Below are positions 1 to 9,039 of a stretch of 64,000 nt of DNA, one piece after another. Both the position numbers and the translations under genes were made by a program. The notes beneath the pieces were generated by a model. That model was not told the origin of the DNA. It did not search any database and saw only the letters and a list, made by a program, of their open reading frames with translations. This stretch comes from Rhodocyclaceae bacterium (lineage in GTDB: Bacteria > Pseudomonadota > Gammaproteobacteria > Burkholderiales > CAIKXV01): assembly GCA_020248265.1 (NCBI GenBank), contig JADCHX010000004.1:695870-759869 (forward strand), written 5' to 3'. How positions within the stretch are numbered: position 1 is the stretch's first letter; each line of letters begins with the position of its first letter.

Positions 1-1
1 G

Positions 2-64
2 AGCAAGGGCGGGATGGCGAAGATGATGCGCGGCATGAAGGGCATGTTGCCCGGCATGCGATGA
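2..64 (+). CDS. ffh: Signal recognition particle protein Ffh, C-terminal end only
   Basis: The first 64 bases encode the last 20 residues of a protein rich in Met, Gly and Lys, ending in MKGMLPGMR. This is the typical end of the methionine-rich M domain of Ffh, the GTPase that binds 4.5S RNA and signal sequences for co-translational membrane targeting. The rest of the gene lies outside the window to the left. Its TGA stop overlaps the ATG of the next gene in an ATGA arrangement, which suggests translational coupling. The call rests on a short tail only. Confidence 0.75.
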   Translation, partial: SKGGMAKMMRGMKGMLPGMR

Positions 65-810
65 GCGGCGCACCAGAGCGGCACGCCGGCGGCGAACTCC
101 CCGGGGGGGCGGCGACAGGGCAGCGCACCTACCGCTACTACGACCTGGTGATGGCCGGGTTCGTGTGCGTGCTGCTCTGCTCCAACCTGATCGGGCCGGC
201 CAAGGTCGCGGAGCTCGACCTGCCGCTGATCGGTACCTTCGCATTCGGTGCCGGCGTGCTGTTCTTTCCGATCTCGTATGTGTTCGGCGACATCCTGACC
301 GAGGTCTACGGCTATGCGCGCGCCCGACGCGTGGTGTGGGCCGGCTTCGCAGCGCTCGCGTTCGCGTCGTTCATGGCGTGGGTCGTGGTGCAGCTTCCGC
401 CGGCCGCGGGGTGGACCAACCAGCCCGCCTACGAGACCATCTTCGGCGCGACACCGCGCATCGTCGTGGCTTCGCTGATCGCGTTCTGGGCGGGCGAGTT
501 CGTGAACGCCTATGTACTGGCGCAGATGAAGGTGAGGTCACAGGGGCGCGGGCTGTGGGCGCGCATGATCGGCTCCACCGGTGTCGGGCAAGGGGTCGAT
601 ACCCTGATCTTCTATCCGGTGGCTTTCTACGGTGTCTGGTCGAACGAACTGCTGGTCGCGGTGATGGGCGCCAATTACCTGCTCAAGGTGGGCTGGGAGA
701 TCGTCGCACTGCCGTTCACCTACCGCATCGTGAACTGGCTCAAGCGGGTCGAGCACGAGGACTACTTCGACCGCAGGACCGACTTCAACCCGTTCACGCT
801 GAAGACCTGA
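61..810 (+). CDS. yhhQ: Queuosine precursor transporter (YhhQ/VUT family)
   Basis: A 249-residue integral membrane protein with about six hydrophobic segments. It matches the VUT/YhhQ family, which imports queuosine precursors (preQ0/preQ1 in E. coli YhhQ) for tRNA wobble-base modification. Family-like blocks are the FFPISYVFGDILTEVYGY stretch near residues 68-85 and a C-terminal block with VGQGVDTLIFYPVAF. The length is normal for the family. The start codon overlaps the ffh stop by four bases. Substrate specificity is taken from the family and is not visible in the sequence. Confidence 0.85.
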   Translation: MSGAPERHAGGELPGGAATGQRTYRYYDLVMAGFVCVLLCSNLIGPAKVAELDLPLIGTFAFGAGVLFFPISYVFGDILTEVYGYARARRVVWAGFAALAFASFMAWVVVQLPPAAGWTNQPAYETIFGATPRIVVASLIAFWAGEFVNAYVLAQMKVRSQGRGLWARMIGSTGVGQGVDTLIFYPVAFYGVWSNELLVAVMGANYLLKVGWEIVALPFTYRIVNWLKRVEHEDYFDRRTDFNPFTLKT

Positions 811-818
811 CGCCCGGC

Positions 819-1985
819 ATGCCGCTCCCGGTATCGCAGCGCGCGCTGGCGGTGCAGGCGCCGATCATCCCGGCGGTTGCGCAGGCGATCCGCGAGCATC
901 CGGGCACGCTGTCGCTGGGACAAGGCGTGGTGTACTACGCACCGCCCGCGTCGGTGTTCGCCGCAGTCGAGGCGCTCGGCCGCGACCCCGCGCTCAACAA
1001 GTACCAGGCCGTCCACGGCACCGATGCCCTGGTGGCTGCGATCACCGCGAAGCTGGCTGCGGACAACGGCATGGCCATCGGCCCCGGCCAGCGGGTGGTG
1101 GTCACGGCCGGCGGGAACATGGCGTTCCTCAACCTGATGCTGGCGATCCTCGACCCGGGCGACGAGGTGATACTGCCGCTGCCCTGGTACTTCAATCAGC
1201 AGATGGCTGTGACCCTGGTCGGCGGGCGTGCGGTGGGCGTGCCCACGGATGCCGATTGCCAGCTCGATGTCGATGCGCTCGCGCGGGCGATCACCCCGCG
1301 CACGCGCGCCATCGTCACCGTATCGCCGAACAACCCGACCGGTGCGGTCTACCCTCGGCAAAGCCTCGCGGCGGTCAACCGGCTGTGCGCCGAACACGGG
1401 CTCTACCATGTCAGCGACGAAGCCTATGAGTACTTCGTGCACGAGGGCGAGCGCGCCTTCTCGCCCGGATCCCTGCCGGGGGCCGATGGCCATACGGTAT
1501 CGCTCTACTCGCTGTCGAAGGCCTATGGATTCGCAAGCTGGCGCGTCGGGTACATGGTGATCCCGGAGCACCTGTATCCGGCGATCGCGAAGATCCAGGA
1601 TACCAACCTGATCTGCCCGCCAGTGGTGTCGCAGCTGGCGGCGACGGCCGCACTGGCCGAAGGGCGTGCCTGGTGTCTGCCCCGCATCGCGGTGCTGACC
1701 GAGGTGCGCGAGGCGGTGCTGGCTGCCCTCGCGCCGCTGGCGCCGCAGGTCGTCGTGCCGCGTACCCGGGGTGCGTTCTACTGCCTGTTGCGGCTGGCGA
1801 CACCGCAGGATTCGCTCGCGCTTGCGATGCGGCTGATCGCCGAGCATCGGGTCGCGGTGATCCCTGGGATGGCGTTCGGCGTGGATGATCCATGCCTGCT
1901 GCGGGTGTCGTACGGCGCGATCCGACGCGACGAGGTGGTCGAGGCGATCGGGCGGCTGGTCGAGGGACTCACGGCGGCGCGTTGA
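819..1985 (+). CDS. PLP-dependent class I/II aminotransferase
   Basis: A 388-residue fold-type I aminotransferase of the aspartate aminotransferase superfamily. The motif SLSKAYGFASWRVGY places the Schiff-base lysine at about K234. SPNNPTGAVY (169-178) and VSDEAYE (198-204, with the pyridoxal-contacting Asp at about 200) are also typical. The ATG at 819 follows the yhhQ stop by eight bases, so the two genes may be co-transcribed. The reading frame stays open far upstream of this ATG, but that part is a shadow of yhhQ. The amino-group donor and acceptor cannot be deduced. Confidence 0.85.
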   Translation: MPLPVSQRALAVQAPIIPAVAQAIREHPGTLSLGQGVVYYAPPASVFAAVEALGRDPALNKYQAVHGTDALVAAITAKLAADNGMAIGPGQRVVVTAGGNMAFLNLMLAILDPGDEVILPLPWYFNQQMAVTLVGGRAVGVPTDADCQLDVDALARAITPRTRAIVTVSPNNPTGAVYPRQSLAAVNRLCAEHGLYHVSDEAYEYFVHEGERAFSPGSLPGADGHTVSLYSLSKAYGFASWRVGYMVIPEHLYPAIAKIQDTNLICPPVVSQLAATAALAEGRAWCLPRIAVLTEVREAVLAALAPLAPQVVVPRTRGAFYCLLRLATPQDSLALAMRLIAEHRVAVIPGMAFGVDDPCLLRVSYGAIRRDEVVEAIGRLVEGLTAAR

Positions 1986-1995
1986 TCTGCCGCCA

Positions 1996-3177
1996 TCAGG
2001 AATAACGTTCGACGAACGCCCGGTCGATCCGGTCTTTCCACTGCCACAGCCGTCGCGCCAACGCTTCGGACAGTGTGTTGCCAAGATAGCTCCGACTTGC
2101 CGGCCCGCCGAGGATCAACCCGTTGCGGATGGCCACCGCACTGCGTGGCCCGAGCGCGGCGAGCGCCAGTGCATCCCGCTGCGGCGTGAACGGTTCCGGC
2201 GCGTCGCCTGCCAGGGCCCGCCGCAGGTTTGCGGCAAGCGGCGGGCCCTGGCGAACGGCGTACACGCCGGCCTTCGGGCGCGGGTGCTGCAGCATCGACG
2301 CGCAGTCTCCGGCCGCGAACACCGACGGATGCGATGCGCTGGCGAGCGTCGGCGCTACCGCGACGAAGCCCTGCGGGTCCAGTGCGAGTCCACTGTGTTC
2401 TAGCCAGGCCGGCGCGCCGGCCCCGGTTGCGATCAGCGCCAGGTCGGCACGGATCCGGCGGCCGTCCACGGCAATCAGTGAACCCGGCTCGACCGACTCG
2501 ATGCGCGTGTTGCGCACCAGGGCCACGCCGTGGTCGGCGCAGGCCTGCTCCAGCGCGGCACCGATCGTACGCGGCGCGTACGGCATCAGCCGTGCGTCGC
2601 CGCACAGCAGGCGAACCCGTGCATCGGCATGGGCGCGTACCCGGAAGGCCAGCGCCAGGGCCACCTCGATGCCCGCGAGCCCCGCGCCGACCACGCAGAG
2701 GTCGACCGGCCGTGGTCGTGCGCCCTGATCGCCGATGAAGCGATCGAGCCGGTCCATCAAGATCGGGAACGGTTTGCACGGTGCGATCGTCAGGTCGCCG
2801 CAGTGGCCGCGTTCGATCGCCCCGGAGAGCGCGGGCGTGGCGCGTGGCGTGGCGCCGACATCGATCGACACGATGTCGTACGAAAGCACGGTGCCGTCCC
2901 CGAGGCGGATCGTCTTCTGCGCTGGATCCAGTCCCACGGCTGCCGTCCGGATGAAGCGCGCGCCCGAGCGGCCGGCAAGCCGCCCGATGTCGATCATGCA
3001 TTCCCGGGCCTGATAATGAGCGGCAATCACGCCGGGGACCATTCCCGAGTAGGCGGTCAGCGCATCGGGACTGACCAGGGTCACCTCGACCGTGTCCTGC
3101 CAGTCGCGCGCGGCGGTGATCACGGGCAGGTGGCTGTGTCCTCCACCGAGCAGCACGAGTCGGCGGCGGGTGGTCAC
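1996..3177 (-). CDS. FAD-dependent pyridine nucleotide-disulfide oxidoreductase (SelD N-terminal-domain type)
   Basis: A 393-residue two-dinucleotide-binding flavoprotein related to type II NADH dehydrogenases and to the flavoprotein domain fused to selenide, water dikinase in some bacteria (TIGR03169-like). An N-terminal GGGHSH motif replaces the usual GxGxxG. A second nucleotide motif, VVGAGLAGIE, lies near 165-175. The C-terminal blocks VFAAGDCA and KAGVYAVRQGPPLAANLR are typical. The start is taken as GTG at 3177, five bases after the upstream stop; an in-frame TTG lies at 3195. It is the last gene of the ArsS operon. Its electron acceptor is unknown. Confidence 0.78.
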   Translation of the reverse strand: MTTRRRLVLLGGGHSHLPVITAARDWQDTVEVTLVSPDALTAYSGMVPGVIAAHYQARECMIDIGRLAGRSGARFIRTAAVGLDPAQKTIRLGDGTVLSYDIVSIDVGATPRATPALSGAIERGHCGDLTIAPCKPFPILMDRLDRFIGDQGARPRPVDLCVVGAGLAGIEVALALAFRVRAHADARVRLLCGDARLMPYAPRTIGAALEQACADHGVALVRNTRIESVEPGSLIAVDGRRIRADLALIATGAGAPAWLEHSGLALDPQGFVAVAPTLASASHPSVFAAGDCASMLQHPRPKAGVYAVRQGPPLAANLRRALAGDAPEPFTPQRDALALAALGPRSAVAIRNGLILGGPASRSYLGNTLSEALARRLWQWKDRIDRAFVERYS

Positions 3178-3181
3178 GTGT

Positions 3182-3967
3182 TCACCGCGGCGCAACGAAA
3201 CGGATGTCCCCGAACCATGCCGTCGCCTTCTCGCCGGTGTTGTCCGTGTCGGTCATCACTGCGATGCCCGACACCAGCGGGGCGTCGTAGCCGAACGCCT
3301 TGCGGAAGTCCTGTGCCAGGTCGCGCCGGTAGGTGATCCACTCGCCCACGCGCGCGCTGCCGCTCTCGACGACGATCATCCGCACCCGGTCGGTGTATGC
3401 GTTCGGGACGGTCGTGCCGACCGGCGATCGGGTATCCCAGATGTAGTTGATCGCGGCGCGTGGCGGAAGCTGTCCGTAGATCGCGCGGGCGGCACGGTCG
3501 GCGAGCGAGATCGAATTCGCGTCGTGCGCGAAGGTGATGTAGAGGCGTACCGGGTAGTCGTCGCCGGTCCTGGTCTTGACATCGGCTTTCGACAGTACGT
3601 TGCCTGCCCGCCAGCGCCATTCGATGATCGGAAACGCCTTGAGGTCGATGGTCTGCTCGCGCACCAGGCCGGAGGCGGAGGCTTCGGCATCGGCCCGCAG
3701 CACGGTGGTCCCGCCGTCGCGCACCAGCGAGTAGCGGGTGTGCCGTTCGATGTTGCGGAAGGTCAGCGGTTTCCATCCGGCCGGCGACTCCACGCCCTCG
3801 CGCTCGGCGGAGAAACGGCCGATCTCGATGACCGCTGCGGGCTCCTTTGCGGCTGGCGCTGGCGCCCGCGCCTGCGCGCGCTCGGCGGCGCATACGGCGA
3901 TCAGTGCCAGAAGGGCGCAGGCCACGCGGCGAGCCGCGTCCGGATGCATCGGGGCAGGCACGTTCAT
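3182..3967 (-). CDS. DUF3047 family exported protein
   Basis: A 261-residue protein with an N-terminal signal-like hydrophobic stretch (about residues 14-28) followed by a DUF3047-type beta-rich domain. Recognisable blocks are IIEWRWRAGNVL near residue 115 and YPVRLYITFAHD near 140. The function of the family is unknown; the fold suggests a periplasmic carbohydrate- or ligand-binding role, but that is speculative. The ATG overlaps the stop of the upstream glycosyltransferase gene by four bases (ATGA), so it belongs to the same minus-strand operon as arsS. Confidence 0.75.
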   Translation of the reverse strand: MNVPAPMHPDAARRVACALLALIAVCAAERAQARAPAPAAKEPAAVIEIGRFSAEREGVESPAGWKPLTFRNIERHTRYSLVRDGGTTVLRADAEASASGLVREQTIDLKAFPIIEWRWRAGNVLSKADVKTRTGDDYPVRLYITFAHDANSISLADRAARAIYGQLPPRAAINYIWDTRSPVGTTVPNAYTDRVRMIVVESGSARVGEWITYRRDLAQDFRKAFGYDAPLVSGIAVMTDTDNTGEKATAWFGDIRFVAPR

Positions 3968-4641
3968 CGGCTTCCCGGTGTGTCGAGCAGTTCCGGCGCG
4001 ACGGCCCGCAGCCGGTCGAGGTCTTCCGGTCGGTCGACGTCCCAGCCGGTGGGCAATGCATGCAGTCGCCAGCCGAGGCGGTCGATACGAAGGCGGGTCT
4101 GCGCGTACACGGTGTCCGTGCTCCATTGCATCGCGTCGAAAAGTGAACGATCGTGGCGCGCGGCGCCGATCAGTGCGTAGCCGCCATCCTCGGTCGGCAA
4201 CAGCACGATGTCCGACGCGGGACAGGATGCCCCGTGCGGGCCGGACGCGGGATCGATCGCATCGAAGGCGGCCGCCAGCGCATCGGCCGTGATCGACAGG
4301 CAGTCGGTGCCGACCAGTACCGGTCGGTCCTGCCGCCCGAGCGCGTCGTCCAGCGCGGCGTACATCCGGTGCCCGAGGTCGTCGCCCTGCTGTACGCGCA
4401 GTCGCAGCGGATGGTCGCGTGCACACAGGTCGAAGAACGGGTGTGCCGTATCCGGCGCGCACCAGAGTTCGACGCTGGGGTTGCCCAGCCGGGGCAGGGC
4501 CTCGGTTACCAGGCCAAGCAGCCGCAGCACCAGCCGTGCATGCAGTCCGGAAGCACCCACCTTGCCGAGCACCGGCGCGAGGCGGGTCTTGCATTGGCCG
4601 GGGACCGGCGCGCGTGCGAACACCTGCAGCACCCGTGTCAT
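3964..4641 (-). CDS. TIGR04282/DUF2064 family glycosyltransferase
   Basis: A 225-residue GT-A-like nucleotidyl/glycosyltransferase of the DUF2064 family. It begins MTRVLQVFARAPVPGQCKTRL, in which the PVPGxxKTRL block is diagnostic. The GTDCLSI motif near residue 110 is the likely metal/nucleotide site, and TEDGGYALIGA follows near 150. Members commonly sit beside TIGR04283 glycosyltransferases and ArsS-type radical SAM proteins, as here. Two bases separate its start from the upstream glycosyltransferase stop. The sugar donor and acceptor are unknown. Confidence 0.85.
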   Translation of the reverse strand: MTRVLQVFARAPVPGQCKTRLAPVLGKVGASGLHARLVLRLLGLVTEALPRLGNPSVELWCAPDTAHPFFDLCARDHPLRLRVQQGDDLGHRMYAALDDALGRQDRPVLVGTDCLSITADALAAAFDAIDPASGPHGASCPASDIVLLPTEDGGYALIGAARHDRSLFDAMQWSTDTVYAQTRLRIDRLGWRLHALPTGWDVDRPEDLDRLRAVAPELLDTPGSR

Positions 4642-4643
4642 CG

Positions 4644-5327
4644 TCACGGCCCGTAGTAGCGCCGGTGCAGATCGGCCGGCGGTGCGCCGCGCCAGTATGC
4701 GAAGCGCAGCCGCCACATGAGCAGGATGGTGCGCCAGGCGCCGTCGCGCTCCCAGCGCCTGCCGGAGGTGACGACGCAAGCTGCCAGGCAGGCGGGCCGG
4801 CCGATCCGGCGCAGTCGTGTCGACAGTTCGATGTCCTCCATCAGGGGCTGGGCCGGGAAGCCCCCGGCCTGTTCGAACGCGGCGCGCGACATGAACATCG
4901 CCTGATCGCCGGTGGCGATGCCGGTGATGCGCGAACGCAGGTTCATCATCGCCGCGACCATGCGCAGCATGGGGTGACGGCCTTCGATCTGCACGTCGAA
5001 ACGGCCCCATGGGCGCGTGCGCAGCGCCTGCGCGATCAGGCTGTCGGCACCGTCGGGCAGGCGGGTATCGACATGCAGGAACAGCAGCGAGCCGCCGCGC
5101 GCGGCGGTCGCGCCGGCATTCATCTGTGCGGCGCGCGAGCGCGGTGCATCGATCACCCTTGCGCCGCGGGCGCGGGCGCGATCGGCCGTACCATCGCGAC
5201 TGCCGCCGTCGACCACGATCAGTTCCCCGTCGCGTGCGACCAGGGGTGCAAGGGCATCGATCGCGGCGGCGATGCGCTCGCCTTCATCGAGCACCGGCAT
5301 CACGATCGACAGCGCGGGGACACCCAT
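4644..5327 (-). CDS. TIGR04283 family arsenosugar-type glycosyltransferase (GT2)
   Basis: A 227-residue family 2 glycosyltransferase. The N-terminal SIVMPVLDEGE and the VVDGGSRDGT motif (near 38-47) form the nucleotide-sugar site. HVDTRLP (near 86-92) holds the DxD-like metal site, and MEDIELSTRLRRIG near 165 is typical of the TIGR04283 family, which is linked to arsenosugar biosynthesis. There is no membrane anchor apart from one moderately hydrophobic C-terminal stretch. It lies 12 bases downstream of arsS and is clearly co-transcribed with it. Confidence 0.85.
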   Translation of the reverse strand: MGVPALSIVMPVLDEGERIAAAIDALAPLVARDGELIVVDGGSRDGTADRARARGARVIDAPRSRAAQMNAGATAARGGSLLFLHVDTRLPDGADSLIAQALRTRPWGRFDVQIEGRHPMLRMVAAMMNLRSRITGIATGDQAMFMSRAAFEQAGGFPAQPLMEDIELSTRLRRIGRPACLAACVVTSGRRWERDGAWRTILLMWRLRFAYWRGAPPADLHRRYYGP

Positions 5328-5339
5328 CGCGTGCAGTGC

Positions 5340-6362
5340 TCAGCCCGCGACCGCAGGTTTCACGGCCACGACGGCCATGGCCGACGTCGACGCCAGCGAC
5401 CCACCACAACTCGACCCCTGCCCCGCCGTGCAGCCATAGCAATGGTTGCGCACCTCGATCGGCAGCCCGACCAGGTCGCGGCCGACCAGATCGGACAGGT
5501 GCGCGCGCTGGCTGGTCCGGGTCGGCTGAGCGAGCGGCATTCCGAGGCCCAGCATCTGGTTGAAGTCGCAGTCGTAGACGTATCCCTGCCAGTCGACGCT
5601 GATCAGCGTGCGGCACATCACGCCCTCGAGGTTCTCGGGGCGGTGCGCCGAGCGCAGCAGGTCGAGGTACCCGTCGAAGGTGCCCTTGGAAATCAGCGTG
5701 CTGCCGAAGCGCTGGATCGGCATGTTGGTCAGTGCATACAGCCGGTTGAACACGATGCCGTAGCGGGCGGCGAGCTCGTCCTTGTAGGCAGCCTCGAGCG
5801 GGCCCTGTGCCGGCGGCAGCGAGGGTCCGAGCGGGTTGTAGACCAGGTTGAGCACCCGGCCGCTGTTCCTTCGGCCGTAGCCGAGGGCGTTCAGCCGGCG
5901 CAGTGCCTCGATGCTGCGCGCATGCACGCCCCTGCCGCGCTGCTGGTCGACGTTGTCCTCCAGGTAGCAGGGCAGGGACGCGGTGATCTCGACCGACTGT
6001 GCGGCGAGGAAGTCTGCCAGGTCTTCGTATCCCGGCTCGAGCAGGATCGTCAGGTTGCAGCGGTCGATCACCCGTAGACCGCGTTCGCGTGCGGCGCACA
6101 CCAGCTCGCGGAAGTGCGGATTCATCTCGGGCGCACCGCCGGTCAGGTCGAGCGTCGAGATCGCGCATGCGTCGAGGAAAGCGATGACCTGGTCGACGGT
6201 CTCGCGGGTCATCAATTCGGTGCGGCTGGGGCTGGCCGCGACATGGCAGTGCAGGCACTGCTGGTTGCACAGATAGCCCAGGTTGACCTGCAGCGTGTCG
6301 GGCACGCCGCGCTTCAGCGCCGGGAAGTCCACGGGTTCGAGGCGGGGCAATGTCGGATGCAT
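5340..6362 (-). CDS. arsS: Arsenosugar biosynthesis radical SAM protein ArsS
   Basis: A 340-residue radical SAM enzyme. The CxxxCxxC cluster motif is at C32, C36 and C39 (CNQQCLHC), followed by the SAM-binding region with LDLTGGAPEMNPHF near 92-105. The C-terminal domain (DUF3641-like) ends in a cysteine-rich block, CYGCTAGQGSSCGG, near residues 308-321. ArsS-type proteins are proposed to join a 5'-deoxyadenosyl group to dimethylated arsenic on the way to arsenosugars. An arsenite methyltransferase (ArsM), expected as a partner, is not in this window. Related radical SAM/Cys-rich proteins may have other substrates, so the arsenic role is inferred from the family. Confidence 0.85.
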   Translation of the reverse strand: MHPTLPRLEPVDFPALKRGVPDTLQVNLGYLCNQQCLHCHVAASPSRTELMTRETVDQVIAFLDACAISTLDLTGGAPEMNPHFRELVCAARERGLRVIDRCNLTILLEPGYEDLADFLAAQSVEITASLPCYLEDNVDQQRGRGVHARSIEALRRLNALGYGRRNSGRVLNLVYNPLGPSLPPAQGPLEAAYKDELAARYGIVFNRLYALTNMPIQRFGSTLISKGTFDGYLDLLRSAHRPENLEGVMCRTLISVDWQGYVYDCDFNQMLGLGMPLAQPTRTSQRAHLSDLVGRDLVGLPIEVRNHCYGCTAGQGSSCGGSLASTSAMAVVAVKPAVAG

Positions 6363-6387
6363 CGTTCGGTTCCTGCGGGCAGAAGTG

Positions 6388-7161
6388 TCAGGTGGCCACG
6401 TCGTTGATCGTACGGCCGCGCAGCTTGCGGATCAGCACCGGGACCAGCGCGAACAGGCCGAGCAGTGCAAAGGCGCCGAGCGTGACTGGCGACACGAGCT
6501 CGGACGTCGATTCGATGCGCCCGATCGACTGGCCCAGGTTGGCGAACACGAACACCCCGGGCAGTATGCCGATCGCGGTCGCAGCGACGAAGGTGCGCAC
6601 GCTCACGTTGGTGAACGCCGGTGCCAGGTTGACCAGCCAGAACGGAAACAGCGGCACCAGCCTGAGGAACAGCAGGTAATTCAGTGCATTGTCGCTGAAA
6701 CCCTGGTTGATCCGTGCCGCCAGGCCTGGTGTCGTGGGCTCTCCGTCGACGGTCGGCTCCCGCGGGAGCGGGGTTTTCAGGTGCGCCGCGTCGAGTCCCA
6801 GCTTGCGCCGCGCAAACCCGGCGAACAGGTGGCGCGCCGCCAGGAAGGCGCAGGTCGCGCCCACGGTCGCGGCGACGACGATGATCGCTGCGCCCACCCA
6901 GCGGCCGAACAGCATCCCGACCGTCAGCGACAGCAGCACCCCGCCGGGCAGGCTGAGCGCAGTCGCCGCCACGTAGACGGTGAACGCGACGAGCACGGCT
7001 GCCAGGTAGTGCCGCTGGGTCAGCGCCAGCAGCTGGTCGCGGTTGTCCTTGATGGTGTCCAGCGACAGGTACTGCGGCCCTTCCAGCGCGAAGAACGCAC
7101 CGATACCCCCGGCGAACAGCGCCAGCAGCAGCACCTTGAGCCAGGCATCGCCGCGCTTCAT
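6388..7161 (-). CDS. TVP38/TMEM64 family membrane protein
   Basis: A 257-residue polytopic inner-membrane protein with an N-terminal transmembrane helix and several more segments. The TVP38/TMEM64 (SNARE-associated/VTT) core includes ALSLPGGVLLSLTVGMLFG near 68-86 and FLRLVPLFPFWLVNLAPA near 164-181. Some relatives are DedA-like; a role in lipid or small-molecule transport is possible. The start overlaps the upstream flavoprotein gene stop by four bases. TVP38 genes are often paired with mercuric-reductase-like flavoproteins, as here, which suggests a joint but still undefined function. Confidence 0.83.
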   Translation of the reverse strand: MKRGDAWLKVLLLALFAGGIGAFFALEGPQYLSLDTIKDNRDQLLALTQRHYLAAVLVAFTVYVAATALSLPGGVLLSLTVGMLFGRWVGAAIIVVAATVGATCAFLAARHLFAGFARRKLGLDAAHLKTPLPREPTVDGEPTTPGLAARINQGFSDNALNYLLFLRLVPLFPFWLVNLAPAFTNVSVRTFVAATAIGILPGVFVFANLGQSIGRIESTSELVSPVTLGAFALLGLFALVPVLIRKLRGRTINDVAT

Positions 7162-8603
7162 CGCGGCCCGCGCAGTCCGAACAGCCGGCGTATCCAGCGT
7201 TTCGCGGTCGGCGTCAGCGACGCCTTGAGCCGCTGGTCGGCCACCCGGCGGTTGATCTGCGTGAACGTCGGGTAGACATGGATCACGCCCGAGATGTCGG
7301 ACGCTTTCATCTTCTTCGCCATCGCCAGCGCGTATTCCGCGATCGCCTCGCCGGCGTGGGCGCCGACCAGGGTTGCGCCGAGCAGGCGGCCCTTGCGGTC
7401 GGTGAGGATGCGCGCGAAGCCGTCGGTCTCGCCTTCGGCACGTGCGCGGTCGAGGTCCGCGAAATCGAACCGGTAGCGCTCGAAGGCCACGCCCTCGGCG
7501 GTTGCCTCGGCCTCGGACAGGCCGACGCGGGCGATCTCGGGTTCCGTGAACGTGCACCAGGGCACCACGCGCGACTCGACCTTCGCCGGCAGGTGGAACA
7601 GCGCATTGCGCAGCACGATGCCCGCATGGTGCTCGGCGACATGGGTGAACTGCTGCCGTCCGGCCGCGTCGCCTGCGACGTAGATGTCGCGGTTCGTGGT
7701 GCGCAGACTGTCGTCGTTCGTGATGCGCCCGTCGATGACTTCCACGCCAGCTTCGGCCAGGCCGAGTCCTTCGGTGTTGACCGCGCGTCCGGCCGCGACC
7801 AGCAGGTGCGTCGACTCGAGGCTGCCACTGGTGCCGTCGGCCCGTTCGAAGCGGGTGACGATCCGGCCCGCGCTGCCCGATACCTCGACCGGGGTCGCGC
7901 CGAGTTCGAACGCGACGCCGTCTCGTGCCAGCGATGCCTGCACCACGGCCGCCGCGTCGGCATCCTCGCGCATCAGCACCCGTGGCTCGCGGGCGATGAC
8001 GGTGACCCGGGTGCCGAGCCGGACGAACGCCTGCGCGAGTTCGCAGCCGATCGGCCCGGCACCGATCACCACCAGCGATGGCACGTCTTCATCCAGCGAG
8101 AACACGGTTTCGTTGGTGAGGCAGGGCACTCGGTCGAGCCCGAGGATCGACGGCAGCACCGGCCGCGACCCGGTGGCCAGCACGAACCTGCGGGCGGTGA
8201 TCTTCCGTCCGCCGGCCTCGAAGGTGCGCGGGTCGGTGAACGTGCCGGCTTCGAGCAGCACCTCTACGCCCAGCGAACGGAACCGCTCCGGGCTGTCGTG
8301 CGGTTCGATGCCGGCGATCACCTGCTGTACCCGGCGCATCACCTCGGGGATGCTGGCCGGGCCGCTGGCGGCGGGCGCCGGCAGGCCGTACCGGGCGGCG
8401 GCCTGGCGCTGGTGGAATACCTTTGCGCTCTTCAGCAGGGCCTTGCTCGGTACGCACCCGTAGTAGAGGCAGTCACCGCCGAGGCGATGCTTCTCGACAA
8501 GCAGTACTTTCGCGCCAAGGCCGGCGCCACCGGCTGCCACCACCAGGCCGGCGGCACCGCCGCCGATCACGCAAAGATCGTATTCGGGTTTCATCTCGCC
8601 CAT
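7158..8603 (-). CDS. Mercuric reductase-like FAD/NAD(P) disulfide oxidoreductase
   Basis: A 481-residue class I pyridine nucleotide-disulfide oxidoreductase. It has an N-terminal FAD site ([10 protein letters not shown], 12-21), the redox disulfide C45/C50 in [13 protein letters not shown], an NAD(P) site ([12 protein letters not shown]) near residue 180, and a C-terminal dimerisation domain with HVYPTFTQ. It lacks both the N-terminal metal-binding domain and the C-terminal cysteine pair of true mercuric reductase, so mercury reduction is unlikely. The start at 8603 is preferred because of an AGGG sequence upstream; ATG 8594 is an alternative. It is the first gene of the seven-gene minus-strand operon. 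Confidence 0.82.
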   Translation of the reverse strand: MGEMKPEYDLCVIGGGAAGLVVAAGGAGLGAKVLLVEKHRLGGDCLYYGCVPSKALLKSAKVFHQRQAAARYGLPAPAASGPASIPEVMRRVQQVIAGIEPHDSPERFRSLGVEVLLEAGTFTDPRTFEAGGRKITARRFVLATGSRPVLPSILGLDRVPCLTNETVFSLDEDVPSLVVIGAGPIGCELAQAFVRLGTRVTVIAREPRVLMREDADAAAVVQASLARDGVAFELGATPVEVSGSAGRIVTRFERADGTSGSLESTHLLVAAGRAVNTEGLGLAEAGVEVIDGRITNDDSLRTTNRDIYVAGDAAGRQQFTHVAEHHAGIVLRNALFHLPAKVESRVVPWCTFTEPEIARVGLSEAEATAEGVAFERYRFDFADLDRARAEGETDGFARILTDRKGRLLGATLVGAHAGEAIAEYALAMAKKMKASDISGVIHVYPTFTQINRRVADQRLKASLTPTAKRWIRRLFGLRGPR

Positions 8604-8642
8604 GGTACGGCCCTGCGGGCCGTCCGCAACAACTGCGCGCCT

Positions 8643-8671
8643 TTGCATTCCGCCCACGCATCCGCTATTCT
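8643..8671 (+). promoter_or_regulatory. Sigma-70 promoter of the rpsP-rimM-trmD-rplS operon
   Basis: TTGCAT at 8643-8648 and TATTCT at 8666-8671 are separated by exactly 17 bases. They lie about 80 bases upstream of the rpsP start, between the divergent flavoprotein gene and rpsP. The match and spacing are good for a housekeeping promoter, but it has not been tested. Confidence 0.6.
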
Positions 8672-8751
8672 GTATGGCTTTTCAGCGGGATCCCGGCATG
8701 AGGGTTCCGGCCCTGAAAGTCCCATTTTTCACTTTCGAAGGCCAAGTCACC

Positions 8752-9039
8752 ATGGTAGTCATCCGTCTTTCGCGCGGTGGTTCGAAGAACCGCCCGTTTT
8801 ACAACATCGTCGTCGCCGACTCGCGTCGTCCGCGCGATGGCAAGTTCATCGAGCGCATCGGGTTCTACAACCCGAAGGCCTCCGAAAAGGAAGAGGGCCT
8901 GCGCGTCGCACTCGACCGTTTCGAACACTGGACGTCGCACGGCGCACAGCCTTCGGACACCGTCGTTCGCCTGACGAAGAAGTTCCGTGCCCTTCCGGCC
9001 GTCAGCGCAGCCAGTGCCGCAGCGCCGGCCGCCAGCTGA
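8752..9039 (+). CDS. rpsP: 30S ribosomal protein S16
   Basis: A 95-residue protein beginning [19 protein letters not shown], the conserved start of ribosomal protein S16, which binds 16S rRNA in the 5' domain and aids 30S assembly. The length is normal, with a short Ala-rich tail. The start is fixed by the conserved N-terminus. It is the first gene of the rpsP-rimM-trmD-rplS operon. Confidence 0.97.
   Translation: MVVIRLSRGGSKNRPFYNIVVADSRRPRDGKFIERIGFYNPKASEKEEGLRVALDRFEHWTSHGAQPSDTVVRLTKKFRALPAVSAASAAAPAAS

Noticed and set aside
7158..8603. True mercuric reductase (MerA)
   Set aside because: There is no N-terminal metal-binding domain and no C-terminal Cys-Cys pair, and no mer genes are nearby.
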